A DNA stretch of 64,000 nt. Origin: Ignelater luminosus (Eukaryota > Arthropoda > Insecta > Coleoptera > Elateridae). A program made the position numbers and the translations under genes. The stretch lies in contig VTPC01090620.1 of NCBI GenBank assembly GCA_011009095.1, positions 321,170-385,169 of the forward strand, in the 5' to 3' direction. The notes beneath the pieces were generated by a model. It saw nothing but the letters and a program-made list of their open reading frames with translations. It was not told the DNA's origin and made no database searches. Positions 24,060-36,330 of the stretch are shown here, in pieces; positions within the stretch are counted from its first letter, which is position 1; each line of letters starts with the position of its first letter.

Positions 24060-27000
24060 CTTATTAAAAGAAAAAAAAACTCAAAAGACGTTTAAAAGAA
24101 AATTTAAAAAATCAAAAGTATTGCCTATCAGACACCAAGAGAGCCAAGAAATACAAGAAGGAGATAGAGAGAGAACAGCAAAAATATATAAATAAAAGAG
24201 ATAAAGAGGATTATAAAAGATCATACAAACCCACATACCGGTGATAAAGATAGACAGGATAAAACAATACTGGCAGGAAGGCGCAAAGTCAGAAGGGATA
24301 GAACAAAAACCTACCGTTAACCACCAGTAAATTACAAAAAGCTTTAAAAAAAGCAGAACGCTTTAAAAAAAGACATCTATGTCTGTTGGAAAAAATAACA
24401 AAGAATTAAACTCAGTTCAAGATTTTTTGGAGCAGTATGAAAACTCAAAAAGAACTAAAATCATACGAAGGAAAGAAAAAACAAATTCGTTGTGTTGCTT
24501 TGCAACAATTCTTGTATAATACAGCCGCCATCGAAGAAGTTTGTATTATTTTACTTTTCAAAATACCGCGTCTCCTTCCTATTGTCAATTATTTTATAAA
24601 AAGCGCGCGAAGACTTTTTCAATGTCAAGTAAAGTTCTAGCGTCTTCGGTGAAGTCCCTATTTTTACATTTTGTAGTTGTCAGGTCCCTGATTGGTGTAT
24701 TGCGATAGTAAGTGCGGAGGGATACATAAAAAATCTTGTGGCGTTGGTTCGAAGAAGATGTCAAAGGTCTATATAGTTAGTTAGATTGTTTGAGTAAATT
24801 TGCGTTTTTTATTAAAAAAGGTTTTTATCTTGAAGTTTTCGGTGTGTTATTATAAGAAAATATCGGTTCATTATCTTTGTGCAGTAACGTAATGATATTT
24901 TAAAAGCAATATTCCATTTGAAAGCAAGAAATTCTTCGATTTATTGTTTTTAAAACATCAATAATATGGTAGCCATTGAAGGTACCTCATCCTTGATCTT
25001 GGAGTGACCTGAATGTTTTTGAATGAAAAAGCACCCGAGATTTTTTAAATTTCTTTAACGAAAATTATGAACAGCATGTAAGTTTATTGGAACATCAATA
25101 AAAGGGTTATCGCAGTATTGAAAAGGTGCTGTTAAACCAAAGTGCGGTAAGAAGAGGGCTTAGAAACCCCTATTGGATTTATTTTCCAAATTTTGAAATT
25201 GTGACGTTACAGTTGCTTAAACGAATCACTAACACGTTTGCACAAAAAGTTTCTGAAAATTACTCAAATAAAGATTTTCTACACAACATTTTGCTGCGTC
25301 AAGTCTTTTTGGGTTTTATAATCTAAAATTAATAAGCACGACACTTGTATGTGTAAAATACATCGCAATGCTAAACTTTTAATTGAAAGACCGAGACAAC
25401 TAAAACTGATTAATGCTGCAACACGAGCAGGTAATTGGTTACCAGTTTGTGTTGTCCAGAAGATCAAGATGTAGATATCTAAAGTAAAACTTTTGACTTA
25501 CAACCAATACAATCCAAAAGATTCTACAAAAAAAAACAAGAATAATAAAAAAGACTTTAAAACAGGAACAACAAAGGGAAACATTACACGCACTGTAGGT
25601 AAGTTGATCAATACTATGGATAAGATGGTAATAGTTTTCATGCAGCACTGTGGAAAGATTAAACACAAATTTAAATCAATCGAGTATTTAAAAGAAAATT
25701 TACATTAAAATGAAATATTAATTCACATAGATCTTAGTGAAAGTTCAATGAAGAAATGCAGTCTGTTCATTTCAGCGCTTGACATGATTCCCCAACCATA
25801 TGGGCTCATCTATGTCGTGTGTTAGACCACGCATTAGATGAAGACAGAACGGCAGTACATTTCTTAAGCGATAGTGCGTGTGAGCAGTATAGAAACAAAA
25901 AAAGTTTTTGCTCAGCAATCGTGTAAACAAACTAGAATCAGACAGTCAATCCCATACTGGTAACCATAAAGATCCATTAAGTTTCTATGGACTTGAAATT
26001 GAAAATCGACAACCCCACTTTAACGTGTTGCTTATGTCTTCCTGGAAAATGATGTCAACATTTTAACCTTCGGAAAATGTAATCTTCTAAGTTCTAATAT
26101 TTATTTTTGTTTTCTAGATTTTGCTTTAGATATCCATCCTGTCTTATGTTTTGTTTTTTTTTTATTATAGTTTTCTACATCTGTACTTATGTATTTTATT
26201 GATTACTTCCTAACGAAAATCATTCTCCTGGAGAAGAGTCATTCACTTGGCTAGTGAAAATAAAAACTGCTGTTTTTTAGTCTAGTCAGTCTAGCTTATG
26301 AAAGGGCTGAAGTTCAGAATAAATCCAAGAGTTTTTATATTTTGTACACTTGTTTAGAGGTATCTAGAAATGAATATACTACAAGTCCCCGAATATCAGA
26401 GGTGAGCATAATTTGCTACAGCTAAAAACAGATACTTTTTGTTAGTTTTAACACTAATCGAGCGTGACATAATGTTTGTTAAACCAAGCCAAGGCAAGGC
26501 GGAAACAAACATTTACTCATCCAAAGAATTGCAAGAACTGGGAATTCAGAGCAGCATACTTTTCATTCATGCATTTTCCGGTTGTAACACCATTTCAGAA
26601 GCTTACACTGTGCAACCTATTTAAAAACCATGATAATATGCAGGCTATAACCGTTGTTTTCAACAATCCTGCTTCATGTGCAGATGAGATAGCTAATACT
26701 AGAAAGGACTGCTTCCTAAAATGGTATGGGGCATCACCAACAGAAACCTCTTTCAGCTCACAGAGCTACAATAATTTTACCAAGTTGCTTTGCAGGATGA
26801 GAATTGATATTTCGGCGCTACCACCATCAGAAGGTGCTGCCACACAACATTCCTTCCGTGTGAAAATCAGGTTCAGCTTTGGTTAGGTAGGGGATGGAGA
26901 AAAAATAAAAACATTTTGTTCCCAATTACTACAAAAGATCCTGCTGCTCCTCAAGAAATTCTCCAACTTCTGTTCTGCAAATGCGCTTCTGATTGTGGTG

Positions 27001-27250
27001 GAAAGTGTGATTGTAGAAAATCAGGAATGAATCGCACATCGATATGCCACAATTGTCATGGCGAGTGTCTGAATGGTGTCAGCGTAAGGACAGAAGAAGA
27101 CTTGGAAGAAACAAATGACGCTGATATTTTTGAGAATATTACTTTACAAGCATACCAAGAAGATGGTTCCGTACTTATCATCAGCAAATGACGATGATTC
27201 AGTCATTACCCCACATGACGTAGATGCAGTACACCACAACGGAACCCGCA
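24060..27250 (+). pseudogene. decayed copy of a multicopy repeat protein with CXC-like cysteine cluster
   Basis: Scattered coding remnants on the plus strand follow the order of a protein family repeated in insect genomes, as far as I can recall it. A lysine/arginine-rich helix lies near 24080-24400. HFLSDSACEQYRNKKSF lies near 25858, and LTLIERDIMFVKPSQGKAET and ILFIHAFSGCNTIS at 26440-26600. A KWYGASPTE block lies near 26720 and QLWLGRGWRK near 26873. The C-terminal cysteine cluster is at 26960-27070 (C-K-C, C-G-G-K-C-D-C-R-K-S-G, C-H-N-C, C). At least two frameshifts and many stops disrupt it. The cysteine spacing resembles Tesmin/TSO1 CXC domains. The function of the family is not known to me, and its abundance suggests a mobile element. 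Confidence 0.6.
26311..26450. repeat. left arm of an inverted repeat pair
   Basis: About 140 bp from GTTCAGAATAAATCCAAGAG to a TACTTTTTGTTAGTTTT-like end is an inverted, roughly 85-90% similar copy of 28560-28700. The pair encloses the cysteine-cluster coding remnant and the MITE at 27541. Confidence 0.7.
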
Positions 27251-27540
27251 CAAAAAGCGACAAGATCGAGCAAAGCACCGAAACTCAGTTAAAATATGCA
27301 TTCCTTATTCTGAACTTTGATATTGCAAAATTTATATGCATAGCTGTTTAGGTATTATTATTATTAACTATAGGTAACTTGCAAATTCTTAATTTTATTA
27401 CTACTACATTATTAACAACTAAATTTGTACAACTATTTCATTATGACTTGTAATTCTTTGTTTTGACAATTAATTAAACTATTTGCAACCAATGTTTGAC
27501 TGATAAATAAACTATTTACAACTAACGTTTTCATTGCGTA
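27251..27540. other. spacer between the coding relic and the MITE
   Basis: AT-rich and without features beyond a TA at 27539-27540, which is the MITE target site. Confidence 0.5.
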
Positions 27541-28369
27541 CAGTGTGGTCCAATTTCGATGGGATTAAACGGGTAACTTTCTTATTAGCACAGATAAGTC
27601 AAAATGGCTTAGGTACTCGTGACCTCTTTTTCATGCTTATTCCATTACCGTTGCCAGAAATAAGCTGCCGTCTTTTGTTTTTTCCCTAGAGAGAAAAAGT
27701 GAAAAACAGTCGATTCCTTCAATTTGCTGCAACTATTTTATTTTCGAAGCTAGAATAAAATCATTTTAGCATTGTTGAGGCACTTTTTAACGTAAAATCC
27801 AATGCCATCAGTCGTTGTTTTCTATCCTTTTCCATAACTGCGCTGTAACTCAAAGTTGAAATTTTTAAATGGACCGATTCCTTCAATTTGCTGTAACTCC
27901 TTTGTTTTCGAAGCTAGAACAAAATCATTTTAGCACTGTTGAGGCACTTTTTAACGTAGAATTTAATGTCGTCAGTCATTTTTTCCTAGGTCTTTTCATA
28001 AGTGCGCTGTAACTCAAAGTCGAATTGTTTAAATGGCCCATTTCAAAATTTATCTTTAAGTTACAGCACAGTTATGAAAAGGCCTAGAAAAAAACAACTA
28101 ACGGCATAGAATTCTACGTTAAAAAGTGCCTCAACAATGCTAAAATGATTTTGTTCTAGCTTCGAAAATAAAAGAGTTGCAGCAAATTGAAGGAATCGAC
28201 TGTTTTTCACTTTTTCTCTCTACGGAAAAAACAAAAGACGGCAGCTTATTTCTGGCAACGGTAATGGAATAAGCATGAAAAAAGAGATCACGAGTACCTA
28301 AACTGTTTTCATTTATCTGCGCTAATAAGAAAGTTACCCATTTAATCCCATCAAAATTGGACCACACTG
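27541..28369. mobile_element. 829-bp fold-back MITE with an internally duplicated arm
   Basis: The ends are CAGTGTGGTCCAATTTCGAT on the left and its near complement ATTGGACCACACTG on the right, flanked by TA (27539-27540, 28370-28371). The arms extend almost to the centre: 27541-27870 pairs with 28034-28369. A segment of about 163 bp of the left arm (27708-27870) is directly repeated at 27871-28033. The 28140-28397 frame is a by-product. Confidence 0.8.
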
Positions 28370-28559
28370 TACAGTTGCGTACAGAGTCATTTTGCATATT
28401 TTTCCAAAAATGTCAGTTTTGTCTCCTCATTATCTGGAAAACGATGATAGATACAAAAAACATATAGAGGAGCTTTGTTACAGGAAATTGGATGAGCTTC
28501 ATTTTTATACATAACTACTTTTAACGTATGACCTACGGTTTTCGCGAAATTCCTGAAAA

Positions 28560-28700
28560 ACTAAAACAAAGTACCTGTTTTTAGCTGTAGCAACTCATGC
28601 TCACCTTTGATCTTCGGGGACTTTTAGTATATTCATTTCTAGATACCCCTAAATGAGTATACGAAATATAAAAACTTTTGGATTTATTCCGAACTTAAGT
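28560..28700. repeat. right arm of an inverted repeat pair
   Basis: Inverted partner of 26311-26450. Homology stops at about 28700 on the outside and at about 28557 on the inside. Confidence 0.7.
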
Positions 28701-30575
28701 ACTATATTGCCTGGACTATTTTGAAAACATTACTTTAGACAAACTTAACATCAAACAATGGAAAATTATTTCCCTATGAATAGTAAAACTTTTTCATGGC
28801 ACAAATTGTGTCTCTCTTGTTTTAGTACATAAACTACGTTTACATGAAATCGTACATAGAAGTTTGCATGCTGCACTGGCGTAAAATGCGTTTAACTTCT
28901 TCGGCCGTTAAACTTACATTTTACGCCCTTGATACTTAAATGATTGGTTAAGTTTTCTTTGTGATTTCATTAGTAGTTAATTTTTATATGTGTGAAGGTG
29001 CTGACTTATTATAAATTCAAGTTGGACACAAACTGCTTGATCGTTAACTTTGTTTTGCGATTGAGGGTAGCTAATTAATCTCAGTTTTTTCAATCTTTCT
29101 CAATCGGTTTTATTCTTCAAAGTTACTTTCTAGAAAGCTTTTTAAAGTATTTGTATTGGGAATTCTGTTAGCCTAAAAATAGTTAAACGTCGTAGAAATA
29201 ATATTTTATAATGGAAAACACGCTAGGTTTGTTTGCAGATAGTTAGATTTTTGTGTTTGTAATAAAATAAAACTAGCAGTAGTAATAATGTAGTAAAAAT
29301 TGTAAATCATTTTTAAAATAAATAAGCAACGTGTATAACATAATAAATTACTATTAAAAGCTTAAATAATGAGAATTTTATACGTCGTATTTAACATACT
29401 CATTTTATAGAAATTATAAATCATTTCGCCCGTATACACACTTTTTAAAATAAATAAACAATGCGTGTAACGCAGTAAAAACAATTTGTTATTAAAAATT
29501 GTGACTTATTACGTCATACTTATTAATGATTTATTTCACATTTTCCGATTTTACAGGCATTTGTTTGTAATAATATGAACAGGATATGCATGGTTTCTGT
29601 GATGTCTATTAAACCTTAATTAGTAATTACATTTTCACGACCTTCTGTTTCACATTATTTTAGTTTACGCCAAATGTTAAAAATAACATTGCTGCACGTT
29701 CTTTTGTAAGAACACTAAATTAGTGATGAATCATGCTAACACAATAGTAAAAGTATTATCTTTTTGTACTGCAGTGATTAATTGAAAGCTAATATAAAAA
29801 TGTCTACAAAAATACAATTAAGTATAATTTTTTAACGAATTGGATTTGACCAAAAATTTAAGATAAATGAATGAATTGATTTATCATCTACTTGATTTTG
29901 TGGTATGTCTAATTGTGTAATTAATAAAAACCACTTCCCTTGCATTAAATTGCGACTATTCTTTGCAATTTTGCTGCGTTTCTAATACTACGTAAATTGT
30001 GAAACCACATTTTTGCATTCAAATTAGGAAGTGATACGGTTTTGGTTTCATGTTCTCAGTTAAACCGTAACAAAAATTTTAATGTAATAAAGGATTTAAA
30101 AAAACCCAAAATACAGGAACTGTAATATATTTGCGAAACAATCTTAGTAAATCTCACACGTCTAAAATTAACCTTTTATATTATATAACTATTAATAACA
30201 GTTTAGTAGTTTTAATCTTTCTGCTAAACACACTATAGTGTTTTAAGAGTTTCATAAATTTCAACCTTGTAGCAAACAATTAAATCTAACAATAAGTCAT
30301 TTGAGAATCCTAGCTAGCTATTTTGTTCCTATTTACTGCATTACAGTGAACTACACTGAAAACAAATAGTCTAATTTTTCTATACACAAGATAGAAAAAA
30401 ATATACATCGTATCTCTTATAAAACAGATAAAGATTCAGCATATCGATGGTTAGATAAGCTACAGAAACACGTGATAATGTAGTCAAAACAAATAACATC
30501 CTGTTTTTGTAATAATTTGAACGATGACAATTTTTTAATAATTTTTCTTACTCACCTTAACGTAAATTCATTCTT
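28701..30575. other. intergenic, nothing recognised
   Basis: Very AT-rich sequence without coding frames of note. The 3' UTR intron of the 30.6-kb gene would start at 30555 and run leftward into it. Confidence 0.5.
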
Positions 30576-30788
30576 TTATTCAAAAACCTCTCTTGGATTA
30601 CCCGTTTCATCATAATCATAGTTATCTTTTAAAGGTACGTGTATTACGTTAGCAGCTTGTGTAGGTGACTTGTTTTGTGATGTTTCTTTCTGATTGGATT
30701 CTTTAACAAATTTGTCCCTCTGCTGACGACGCCTCTCTTTAATATTATCATCATTATCAGGTTGAGGCTTAGCAGATTTGTTACCCAT
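30576..30788 (-). CDS. small charged protein with C-terminal VPLKDNYDYDETGN motif
   Basis: A 70-residue protein starting at ATG 30788; the longer frame has no upstream ATG. The N-terminus MGNKSAKPQP could be an N-myristoylation signal (M-G-N-K-S), which would place it at membranes, but this is inference. The middle is strongly basic and glutamine-rich (ERRRQQRDKFVKE). The C-terminus VPLKDNYDYDETGNPREVFE is the clearest version of the family motif. A donor (GTGAGT) lies 20 nt after the stop at 30555, implying a 3' UTR intron as in the 18.3-kb gene. No strong TATA box was seen. Function is unknown. Confidence 0.72.
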   Translation of the reverse strand: MGNKSAKPQPDNDDNIKERRRQQRDKFVKESNQKETSQNKSPTQAANVIHVPLKDNYDYDETGNPREVFE

Positions 30789-31892
30789 GTTTGTTTTAAC
30801 TTCTAGTTTATTAAAAACGAACCACCTTTTCACGAAAAATAAGTATATGTTTATTATTTACTTATTTTCACCGGCACTAACTGTAAATTATTGATTACGC
30901 CAATCCTTGTTTTCGGATAGCAACACGAACTGTAGATATGAAAATCTCTTTTCAAAAGACAAAAATTCATATTTAAACGGGTCAGTAATATTTTAGCATA
31001 CCAAGTGTTTTATAACACTTATTAAAAGCTTGAATTCAATGTGCAATTGGTCAGATTACACAATGGATTATATAAATATTTTGATAAAAGAGTTTTAGTT
31101 ATAGTTCCATAAATAAATGAGTATAAATAAATGCTCTAAAGCTGCTGGATTTCTAGTTTTCAGTTTATTTTACAATTGATTAATTTCTGTAAAAATAGTT
31201 AGCTACGCATGTAATTTATTGAGAAATACTTAGTACATTCTGTTTGACTTCTACTGATTTTCTGCCCATAAAATATAACTGACGTTATATTTTCATAACT
31301 TACAATAATTACAATAGTTTATTCGCAATTTAATATTATTAATATATAAGATAAAACCGGTAATAAGAAATTTCCGGAAGATAAGAAAAATATACCTTTT
31401 AAGACGATCTTTGTAACAGTATTTCGGTCATATTAGATAGATAGTGACATTTATTCAAATAACACAGCATTTTTCTCTTATTGTTTGATAGAATTAAAAG
31501 TTCTCTTATAAGTAACTTAAAATTTATTATCGGTTACTGAAGAAAAGTAATAATTCATGTTATACAGTTATTTTGTTTAATTTACTAATTAAACTAATTT
31601 TCAAGGTGGCTATCGATTTATCAGTCTGTTGAGTTGGTGCTAGTTAGTATTTTAAATTAATAAATACGTTTTCCAAAATAGTTATACATTTTGTAAAGCT
31701 TTACAGGTGCAACAAAGAACGAGAATGTCGCTGTACGGCGACAATTGATAAGTGATAACAAAGATTTTGAATGTTCAGTTAGTGAACCTTCATACTGTTG
31801 CTGGTTGGCAATAATAACAAAATATTTGGATCATGTTGGTAATTCTCTCACAACTTAATAACTTTAAGCAACTTTGGTTATCTTCGTTAACC
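30789..31892. other. intergenic, nothing recognised
   Basis: AT-rich, no motif, no repeat structure seen. Confidence 0.45.
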
Positions 31893-32146
31893 ACAATTTT
31901 CAAAGCATACTATCACAACTAACAGCTCCATATTCCCCACAGCAAAATGGAAAGGCCGAACGTAAACACAGAACATTGGTGGAAATGTCAAAATCTATGT
32001 TGTTAGAAGCTAACCTTGAAAAAGAGTTCTGGGGAAAGGCAATCCGTACAGCAAATTATCTACAAAATCGACTTTCTACAAGTGGAAAGAACAAAACTCC
32101 ATATGAATGGTGTGAAACCAAACATATGTCATTTAAGAACTTTTAG
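31893..32146 (+). pseudogene. Ty1/copia integrase fragment
   Basis: Contains SPQQNGKAERKHRTLVEMSK and EFWGKAIRTANYLQNRL, the conserved segment after the last catalytic residue of copia-type integrases. It ends abruptly just past S-F-K-N-F (S-H-L-R-T-F in an adjacent frame). It is a second, inverted copy of part of the minus-strand copia relic at 32227-33440. The two copies have different lesions. Confidence 0.85.
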
Positions 32147-32475
32147 AGTTATTATTTAGATCTTTACAAAAATTATATTTGGTAACAGAGGTCCGTGGAT
32201 CTAAACCACGCTCTGCTATTAAAAGTTCTTAAATGACTTATGTTTGGTTTTACACCATACCATAGTTCATATGGATTTTTGTTCTTTCCACTTGTAGGAA
32301 GTCGATTTTGCAGATAATTTGCTGTACGGATTGTCTCTCCCCAAAACTCTTTTTAAGGTTAGCTTCTAACAACATACCTTCTGACATTTCCACCAATGTC
32401 TTGTGTTTACGTTTGGCCTTTCCATTTTGCTGTGAAGCTGTTAGTTGTGATACTATACCTTCCTCTTTTAAAAAG
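31893..32475. repeat. palindrome of two copia integrase copies
   Basis: 31893-32146 and about 32226-32470 are inverted copies that end at the same codon (S-H-L-R-T-F). They leave a loop of about 80 bp that carries its own small hairpin (GGTCCGTGG and CCACG). The arms differ by substitutions and a deletion, so the arrangement is not a recent assembly collapse of identical copies. Confidence 0.7.
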
Positions 32476-33440
32476 ACTTGAAATTCTCTATTGACATATT
32501 CACCTCCTCTGTCAGATCTGATTATTTTTGGTTTTAATTTAAACTGATTTTCTACTAGTCTTATATATTCCTGGAACCTTGGTAAAACTTCAATTTTATT
32601 TTTCAACAAATAAACAATAGTGTATGAACTATAATAATCAATTATGGTAAGAATGTATCGATTTCCACCGAATGTTGCAGTCTGCATAAGTTCACACAAG
32701 TCACTGTATACTAAATCTAAAATACCTTTGCTTTGATTTCATGTTTCGAATGCAAAAGGTTTTTGTGACATCTTTCCTCTAAGACAGCTGTCACACGTTA
32801 CTTTTGCATAACAGTTTGTCAAGTTAATACCTGTAACCATTTCTTCATTTATAAGTTTCTTTATTGCATCTGGATGACGATGTCCATACCATTTGTGCCA
32901 CTCATGAATGCACCCTTTTAAAGCTAGCACCTCTTGTAATTTACATACATTATCTTGGTGAAGATCAATCTTAAATAAATGTTGATTTATTGCAGCCTTT
33001 ACAAAAACATTTCCATTTTCCTTTGTTAGTATACATTCTTCACCTTTACAGTTAACGCATAGACCATTTTCTGTAGCTTTCAAGTGCGTTTATTAATGGA
33101 GCATAGCTCTCTGGTAAGCTACAAAGCATAAAAGTTACTATAAGTTGTTCACTAAAATTCTCACCCATTATTTTCAATTTGTAAACAATATCCTCTATTT
33201 GTTAAATGTGTTCTTCTAAGTTTCCTTTTTCGTCTAATCTCATTCGACACAATTGTTTCAATAAAAATATCTTGGTGCTTAATGAAGGTTTTTCATAATA
33301 ACGTTCTAAATTCTCCCATGATATTTTTGCTGTATTGACATTTCTAATATAATGCAACTGATCATCTTCTACTAATAATCCTATAGTAGCTCTTGAGATT
33401 CCAATGCGTTCTATTTTAATATCATGTCAAAGACGTAACC
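32227..33440 (-). pseudogene. Ty1/copia gag-pol relic
   Basis: On the minus strand, a gag-like part (about 33440-33090) is fused to a pre-integrase zinc-binding segment (HEWHKWYGHRHPDAIKK, with C-D-S-C). It continues into the integrase core, with IDYYSSY and IRSDRGGEYVNREF carrying acidic catalytic positions, and ends in QNGKAKRKHKTLVEMSE. The zinc knuckle and protease between gag and pre-integrase are missing, and reverse transcriptase and RNase H are absent. Frameshifts and stops are present and no LTRs were found. It is a dead fragment. Confidence 0.85.
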
Positions 33441-33489
33441 TACGAATTAGTCAAGCATAAATAAATGTACGATGACCCATTTTAGGTCG

Positions 33490-34070
33490 CAAGAACTTAA
33501 TACTAATATAATCTCAAGGGATGCGTTGGAATTTTAAAGCATGCATTGGAATCTCATGGGATACATTGAAATCTCATGAGATGCACTGGGATGCATCGGA
33601 TGCAATTTAGCACGACTCTTAAAACGCCAACGATTCCGTTACAAGTAAAGATATAATTGCCATATTTTCGCAATTAATAATCAGTTGAATATGGTGGGTA
33701 CTGATTTTGTGAATTTAAAAAACTTAAACAATGTTTTATTAAAACAATATGATGATGCTTTAAACTTAATGTCTACAAACACAGATGATATTCGCACAGT
33801 ACAAAAACAAACAACTGGGAATCCAAAGCATAACCACAACGAACTCCGTTTTGTTACTGAATTTGAGCAACAGTCTGTTCACAAAAATAAGCAAACGTTT
33901 ATCTTTCAATGGTCATTTTGACCATGCTCCCGAGGCGATATCAAAAAACTAAAAGTATACCTGAAATACGATTCTAAAGTAAAAACTAAAATTTTGAAAA
34001 GTTTTCAAATTTCAGCGGCCATTCTGACCATGTTTTTTGGAAGAGATATCAAAAAATGAAAACACTACGT
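33490..34070. repeat. short tandem repeats beside the copia relic
   Basis: 33510-33605 holds about four diverged copies of a 22-24-bp unit related to AATCTCATGRGATGCATTGG. 33908-34070 holds two copies of a unit of about 105 bp beginning GTCATTTTGACCATG / CCATTCTGACCATG and containing GATATCAAAAAA. The frame at 33685-33921 has no recognised motif. Confidence 0.5.
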
Positions 34071-34859
34071 AGTCTTTAGTTTTTGATGTAAAATCCAAAT
34101 CTGAAGTGAAAATTTCAAAATTTAAAAAAAAATGCGGACAGACACACAGACAAAGGAGTTCGTTGAATATCAGCTCTAAACAAACTTAATGGTGAAGATG
34201 AGGTTGTTATAAAAAACCTTAACATTTGCATTGCAAGCCTAGGACAATTCATTAGAAATAGAAATGCAAAAATTATTATAATTCCATAGACGATCGGGAA
34301 AGATCAAAAATTATATTAGTATTTAATCGTAAATTTAATATTAATTTAAGAAAAAAACAAATTGATGTAGCTCATTACGTTCTGTCCAATAACAGAAACA
34401 TAGATCCTTCAATTATTGTGCAAACGAACAAAAAGAGTTGTGTTCATGGAGAAAAAAGAATTAATTGTACCAAACAAGAATATTACTGGTATGAATTGAG
34501 GGGAACAATTTGTATCAATCAAACAACCTTTCAAAGAAAAAATAAGATACGAGCCAAAAAAGCGTTTTCCCTTTGTGTGGTTTAAAAATGGAAAATTATT
34601 TTGTAGGAAAAACGAGAACTCTCCCGTTTTAATTATCAAGAGAGCGAATATGATATAATTTCTCAGATGGGGACATCTTTATTTTTTATGTTTACTTCTG
34701 TAGTAATCAATCAGACATTGTTTAGGTAACTTATTGCTCTTTAGGAATCATGTTGAGTTTGTATTACTTACCAAAACACGTGATGGTTTTATGTACAAAA
34801 GCTGAACCCTGATAAAGTCTTTCAATTCGATTGCGTCACCGAGTCCTGATTTAAAGACA

Positions 34860-36330
34860 CTCTAAAAGATTTTGAATTATTTTCATACAGTTATGTTATT
34901 TATCGAAGGGATAGTAATTTAGTATTAAGTGGTAAAACAAGATGGTGGCGGTGTGTTGATTGGGTTTATAATAATGTTTCAGTTTATAAAAGCAAAACAC
35001 TTTTTGTTGAAGAAAGCAGTAATCACCCGGCCTGAGAAATGTAAATCATTAAAATTTAATAAGAAATCTAACTTACAAAAATTCAAGTTTTGGAACGCGA
35101 ATTACAGTATTGTCAAGAAGAACTAAATAATATAGAATAGGTCAGTAAATCAGAGTAAATCTCACAATTTTAGTTTAAATACATAATATAACAGCCGAAA
35201 ACGTTGAATCAGATATCGTGAATAGAAAGCACCCCGCTTGGTTTTCTGCAATCACAAAAAATGCTAATCAGTAGTAAAGTAAAATATCATCAAAAATGAG
35301 AAAAAAACAAAAATTCACTAAAAAAACAAGTAAAAGCTAGTATTCGCCAGAAAATTTCATTTCCAAAATCGAATCAAATTTAAAAAGTAACACAAAACAT
35401 TTTTGGACTTATATTTTGAATAAACATAATTCTCAAAATATTTCCTCAGCAATGATGTATCAAAATAAAGAATACTCTAGTGATGAACAGATTAGTAATG
35501 CTTTTGCAAGTTTTTTTGCTTCGATATGTGCACCTAATAGATTATTTACAAATTTACAATTGGAAACGGCATTAAACAATTTTCAAATAAACTACATCAC
35601 TAAAGATCAAGCATCACTCCACCTACAAAAATTAAATGTCAGTAAAGATAATGGGCCAGATAGCATTCCTATTATTTTTATTGAGTCTTGTGCGAATGGT
35701 TTAACTGATCCCCTACTCTTATTTTTTAATGAATCATTGTCTAAGAGGTTCTTTCCAGATAAGTGGAATATTCAATAGTGATACAAAAATATTATTGAAA
35801 ATTTTAGGGGTATTTCTTTATTATGTATATTTGGCAAGGAATTTGAGGCTATTATGACTAAAGAGCTATTCTTTGAGGTAAAACAAATTAAATTCTAACC
35901 AATACGGTTTCTTCCAAAACCTATCTACCCTCACTAATACTTTGCCATTTGTTCAGGTGGTAATCGAAGCAATGGAAGACCAGAAACAGGTTAACGCTGT
36001 GTACACTAATTTCTCTAAGGCCTTTGATAAGATTCATTATAACACTATTGATAAATTAGGAAAATCTTGGTGTTTATGGTTGTTTCCTTAGATGGATTAA
36101 ATCTTATTTAGAAAATTGAATTCAAGTAGTAAGAATTAACAAGTGTATGTCAAGAAAGATTTATGTAGCTTCTGGAGTCTCGCAAGGGCCGCATTCAGGG
36201 CTTTTGTTGTTCTCAATCTTGGTAACTGCTTTGTTAATTCAAACTTTCTACTGTATGTAGATAGCCTAAAGATATTTGAAATTATAGAAAATGTTAACGA
36301 TATGCATTGGAATCATCTTAACATTTAAAA
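34860..36330 (+). pseudogene. Jockey/CR1-like LINE relic (endonuclease end and reverse transcriptase)
   Basis: Frame-broken remnants in correct order. An endonuclease scrap (YVIYRRDSNLVLSGKTRWWR) lies near 34890-34970. HPAWFSAITKN lies near 35230, and a linker with FWTYILNKHNSQN near 35400. The reverse transcriptase start is KLNVSKDNGPDSIPIIFIES and FFPDKWN (35416-35778). Then come FRGISLL, QVVIEAMEDQKQV, FSKAFDKI and a SGVSQGP-like block near 36180. The Y-x-D-D catalytic segment is barely recognisable near 36255 (YVDSLKIF). Stops and frameshifts make it inactive. Confidence 0.8.
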
